This document shows, one piece after another, positions 42,196 through 44,334 of a stretch of 44,334 nt of DNA. Source of the stretch: Ignavibacteria bacterium (lineage in GTDB: Bacteria > Bacteroidota > Ignavibacteria > Kapaibacteriales > Kapaibacteriaceae); NCBI GenBank assembly GCA_947459875.1, contig CANHFG010000011.1:1-44334 (forward strand), given 5' to 3'. Within the stretch, counting starts at the first letter, position 1; each line of letters opens with the position of its first letter. The notes under the pieces are model-generated. The model saw only the letters and a program-made list of their open reading frames with translations. It did no database searches and was not told the origin of the DNA. A program made the translations under genes and the position numbers.

Positions 42196-44334
42196 ATGTC
42201 CCAAGCACTCGAAAAGACCTACTCTCCATCTGCATCGGAATCGAACTGGTACTCACTCTGGCAGACGAGCGGCATCTACCACTCCGAGCCGTCGGAACGC
42301 ACTCCGTATTCGGTGTTGATGCCTCCTCCGAACGTCACCGGCATTCTGCATTTCGGACACGTTCTGAACAATACCATTCAGGATATCTACATCCGCTGGG
42401 CGCGACTGAACGGACGCGAAACATGCTGGTTCCCGGGGCTTGACCATGCCGGCATTGCAACTCAGACAAAGGTCGAAAAGGAATTGAAAAAGCAGGGCTT
42501 ACGACGTCACGATCTGGGACGTGAGGCCTTTATCGAACGTGTCTGGGAGTGGAAGAACACCTACGGCGGTATCATCCTTGAACAGCTCCGTACGCTTGGC
42601 GTGTCTGCCGATTGGGACCGTACGCTGTTCACGATGGACGAATCGGCAAGTCAGGCTGTTGCCGAGGTATTTGTACGGCTCTTCGACGAAGGCCTCATCT
42701 ACCGCGGCAAGCGCATCATCAACTGGTCACCGGTAGCCCAGAGCGCACTCTCCGACGAAGAAGTGATCTTCCGGGAGGTCCGTGAACATCTTTATACCCT
42801 TCAGTATCATCTTGAAGATGGCTCGGGGATGCTTCTTGTTGCTACTGTGCGTCCGGAGACCATATTCGCCGACGTCGCCGTGGCCGTCAACCCACAGGAT
42901 GATCGCTATCGCCATCTGATCGGGTCGCGCGTTATTGTGCCGCTCACGGGGCGCAGCGTGCCGATCATAGCCGATGATTATGCCGACCCGGCCTTTGGCA
43001 CGGGGTGCGTCAAGATCACACCCGCGCACGACCCGAACGACTTCGAGATCGGCCAACGTCACGACTTGCCGATCCTGCAGTGCATTGAGGCCGACGCCAC
43101 ACTGAATGACCTGGCAGGGGAGTTTGCCGGGCTCGACCGATTCGTGGCCCGTAAGAAAGTCGTGGCACGTCTGGAAGAGACGGGGCTACTGGAGAAGAAA
43201 GAAGACTACACACACAATGTGGGGTTCAGCGAGCGCGGCGAAGAAGCCGTCGAACCTTACCTGAGTGACCAGTGGTTCGTCAGCATGAAGCCCCTTGCCG
43301 AGCCTGCTCTGGAGGCTGTCAGAGGCGGCAGGATCACGTTCTACCCGAATCACTGGGTTCGCACGTATGAACACTGGATGTCGAACGTCCGTGACTGGTG
43401 CATCTCACGTCAGCTCTGGTGGGGACATCGCATTCCGGTCTATTATGCCGAAGACGGACGCTTCACGGCGGCGATGTCCGAGCAGGAAGCACGCGGCAAA
43501 CTCGGTCTTGAGAAGGGGGCTGTCCTGAGGCAGGATCCGGATGTTCTCGACACCTGGTTCTCCTCGTGGCTTTGGCCAATGACGACCATGGGCTGGCGCG
43601 GCCCGATCTCCGACGAGTCGGCTCGTGATGAGGCCGCAGAGAAGCTGATGTCGTACTACCTGCCGACAAATCTTCTGGTGACGGGTCCGGATATCATCTT
43701 CTTCTGGGTTGCCCGAATGATCATGGCAAGTCTGAAGTTCAAGAATGAAACGCCATTCCGCGATGTGTACTTCACCAGCATCATTCGTGATGCCAAAGGC
43801 AGGAAACTCTCCAAATCACTCGGCAATTCGCCTGATCCGCTGAACGTGATCGAAAAGTACGGCTCCGACGCCGTGCGCTTTACCATGATCTATTTGGCGC
43901 CGCTTGGCATGGATGTGCGCCTGGATATCGACGAGAAGACCCAGGACATTGCCTCAATGGAGCTGGGGCGAAACTTTGCCAACAAGGTTTGGAATGCCTG
44001 CCGATTTCTGCAGATGAAGCGGTTCGAGGTAGCGCCGGGAACATCCCCCGATGCGGCCTACGAGCTCAGCACGGCCGACCGCTGGATCCGTTCGCGGTAT
44101 GCCTCGACCGTGCATGCGGCAACGAAGGCACTTGATGAATACCGCATCACCGAATACGCGAAGATCCTTTACGACTTCATCTGGCGCGACTTCTGCGACT
44201 GGTACGTCGAAGTCGTCAAGGTGCAGCTAACACAAGCCCCTTCCGATTCTCATCGGTTGTCCGTTCTTGACAACGCATTTTCAGTGATCGACGGAACACT
44301 GCACCTTCTGCACCCGGTCATGCCCTTCATAACC
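42196..44334 (+). CDS. valS: Valyl-tRNA synthetase, 3' truncated by the window edge
   Basis: The frame is open from ATG 42196 to the end of the window, giving 713 residues; complete ValS is about 880-950, so the tRNA anticodon-binding end and C-terminal coiled coil are missing. The class I HIGH motif is HFGH at 52-55 in MPPPNVTGILHFGH, followed by GLDHAGIATQ. The CP1 editing domain lies in the middle (RPETIFADVAVAVNP). KMSKS is present as KLSKS at about 537-541 (GRKLSKSLGNSPDP). The enzyme charges tRNA-Val and hydrolyses mischarged Thr. This gene is absent from the ORF track because it has no stop in the window. Confidence 0.95.
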   Translation, partial: MSQALEKTYSPSASESNWYSLWQTSGIYHSEPSERTPYSVLMPPPNVTGILHFGHVLNNTIQDIYIRWARLNGRETCWFPGLDHAGIATQTKVEKELKKQGLRRHDLGREAFIERVWEWKNTYGGIILEQLRTLGVSADWDRTLFTMDESASQAVAEVFVRLFDEGLIYRGKRIINWSPVAQSALSDEEVIFREVREHLYTLQYHLEDGSGMLLVATVRPETIFADVAVAVNPQDDRYRHLIGSRVIVPLTGRSVPIIADDYADPAFGTGCVKITPAHDPNDFEIGQRHDLPILQCIEADATLNDLAGEFAGLDRFVARKKVVARLEETGLLEKKEDYTHNVGFSERGEEAVEPYLSDQWFVSMKPLAEPALEAVRGGRITFYPNHWVRTYEHWMSNVRDWCISRQLWWGHRIPVYYAEDGRFTAAMSEQEARGKLGLEKGAVLRQDPDVLDTWFSSWLWPMTTMGWRGPISDESARDEAAEKLMSYYLPTNLLVTGPDIIFFWVARMIMASLKFKNETPFRDVYFTSIIRDAKGRKLSKSLGNSPDPLNVIEKYGSDAVRFTMIYLAPLGMDVRLDIDEKTQDIASMELGRNFANKVWNACRFLQMKRFEVAPGTSPDAAYELSTADRWIRSRYASTVHAATKALDEYRITEYAKILYDFIWRDFCDWYVEVVKVQLTQAPSDSHRLSVLDNAFSVIDGTLHLLHPVMPFIT

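Noticed and set aside
1-44334. CRISPR arrays, insertion sequences, prophage or integrative element
   Set aside because: No regularly spaced repeats, transposase, integrase, tRNA-linked direct repeats or compositional island could be seen; the genes are almost all core functions.

Overview
The window looks like chromosome from an uncultured member of the Bacteroidota/Chlorobi lineage, most plausibly a Kapabacteria-like organism. The evidence is: several secreted proteins with type IX secretion (Por) C-terminal sorting domains; a Bacteroidetes-type GlmU-like protein; a DUF5686 outer-membrane protein; a TonB receptor with a carboxypeptidase-like N-terminal domain; a LysM/coiled-coil envelope pair; and promoter boxes of the Bacteroidetes form TAnnTTTG. 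The taxonomic call is an inference. I see no rRNA, tRNA, CRISPR array, transposase, integrase or attachment site. Coding density is very high: no stretch over about 300 nt lacks a gene, and the longest gap (41993-42195, about 200 nt) is a divergent promoter region.

Layout. 1-758 is the 3' end of a T9SS cargo protein, converging on a PlsC-family acyltransferase. 1575-5394 is a + strand run of mnmA, tgt, yajC and ribBA (tRNA modification, Sec accessory, riboflavin), closed by a strong terminator before greA. 6043-10996 holds a secreted SASA-type esterase, accD (acetyl-CoA carboxylase), an arginase and a beta-barrel protein. 11070-14890 holds hpf, hprK, an orphan oligopeptide-binding lipoprotein and an AlbA/Schlafen-type protein, which overlaps an unrecognised helical 500-aa protein on the other strand. 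16516-21767 is a minus-strand operon: pyrG, GlmU-like, SDR, then a T9SS-exported CAP-domain protein. 21898-25546 is a sugar-binding lipoprotein coupled to DUF5686. 25554-31329 holds purT and priA on the minus strand and htrA-lptB on the plus strand. 31337-34068 is a lipoprotein/TonB receptor pair. nnrD converges on a tightly overlapped minus-strand operon: phoH, cdaA, pcm, miaA, dacB. The window ends with a LysM/lipoprotein pair divergent from a truncated valS.

Most genes are housekeeping. I do not see a self-contained new defence or mobile system. The items most worth following up are: (1) a TGT enzyme in which all four zinc ligands (Cys, Cys, Cys, His) are replaced while catalytic residues are kept; (2) a recurring TAnnTTyG box 3-4 nt before the ATG of four genes, predicting leaderless mRNAs; (3) a dispersed, near-palindromic oligomer AAG-CCC(C)-CTT that is strongly over-represented and forms the core of a perfect 21-bp palindrome upstream of accD; (4) an Arg-rich insertion in the exported DacB; (5) an unknown 500-aa protein paired convergently with an AlbA-type regulator.
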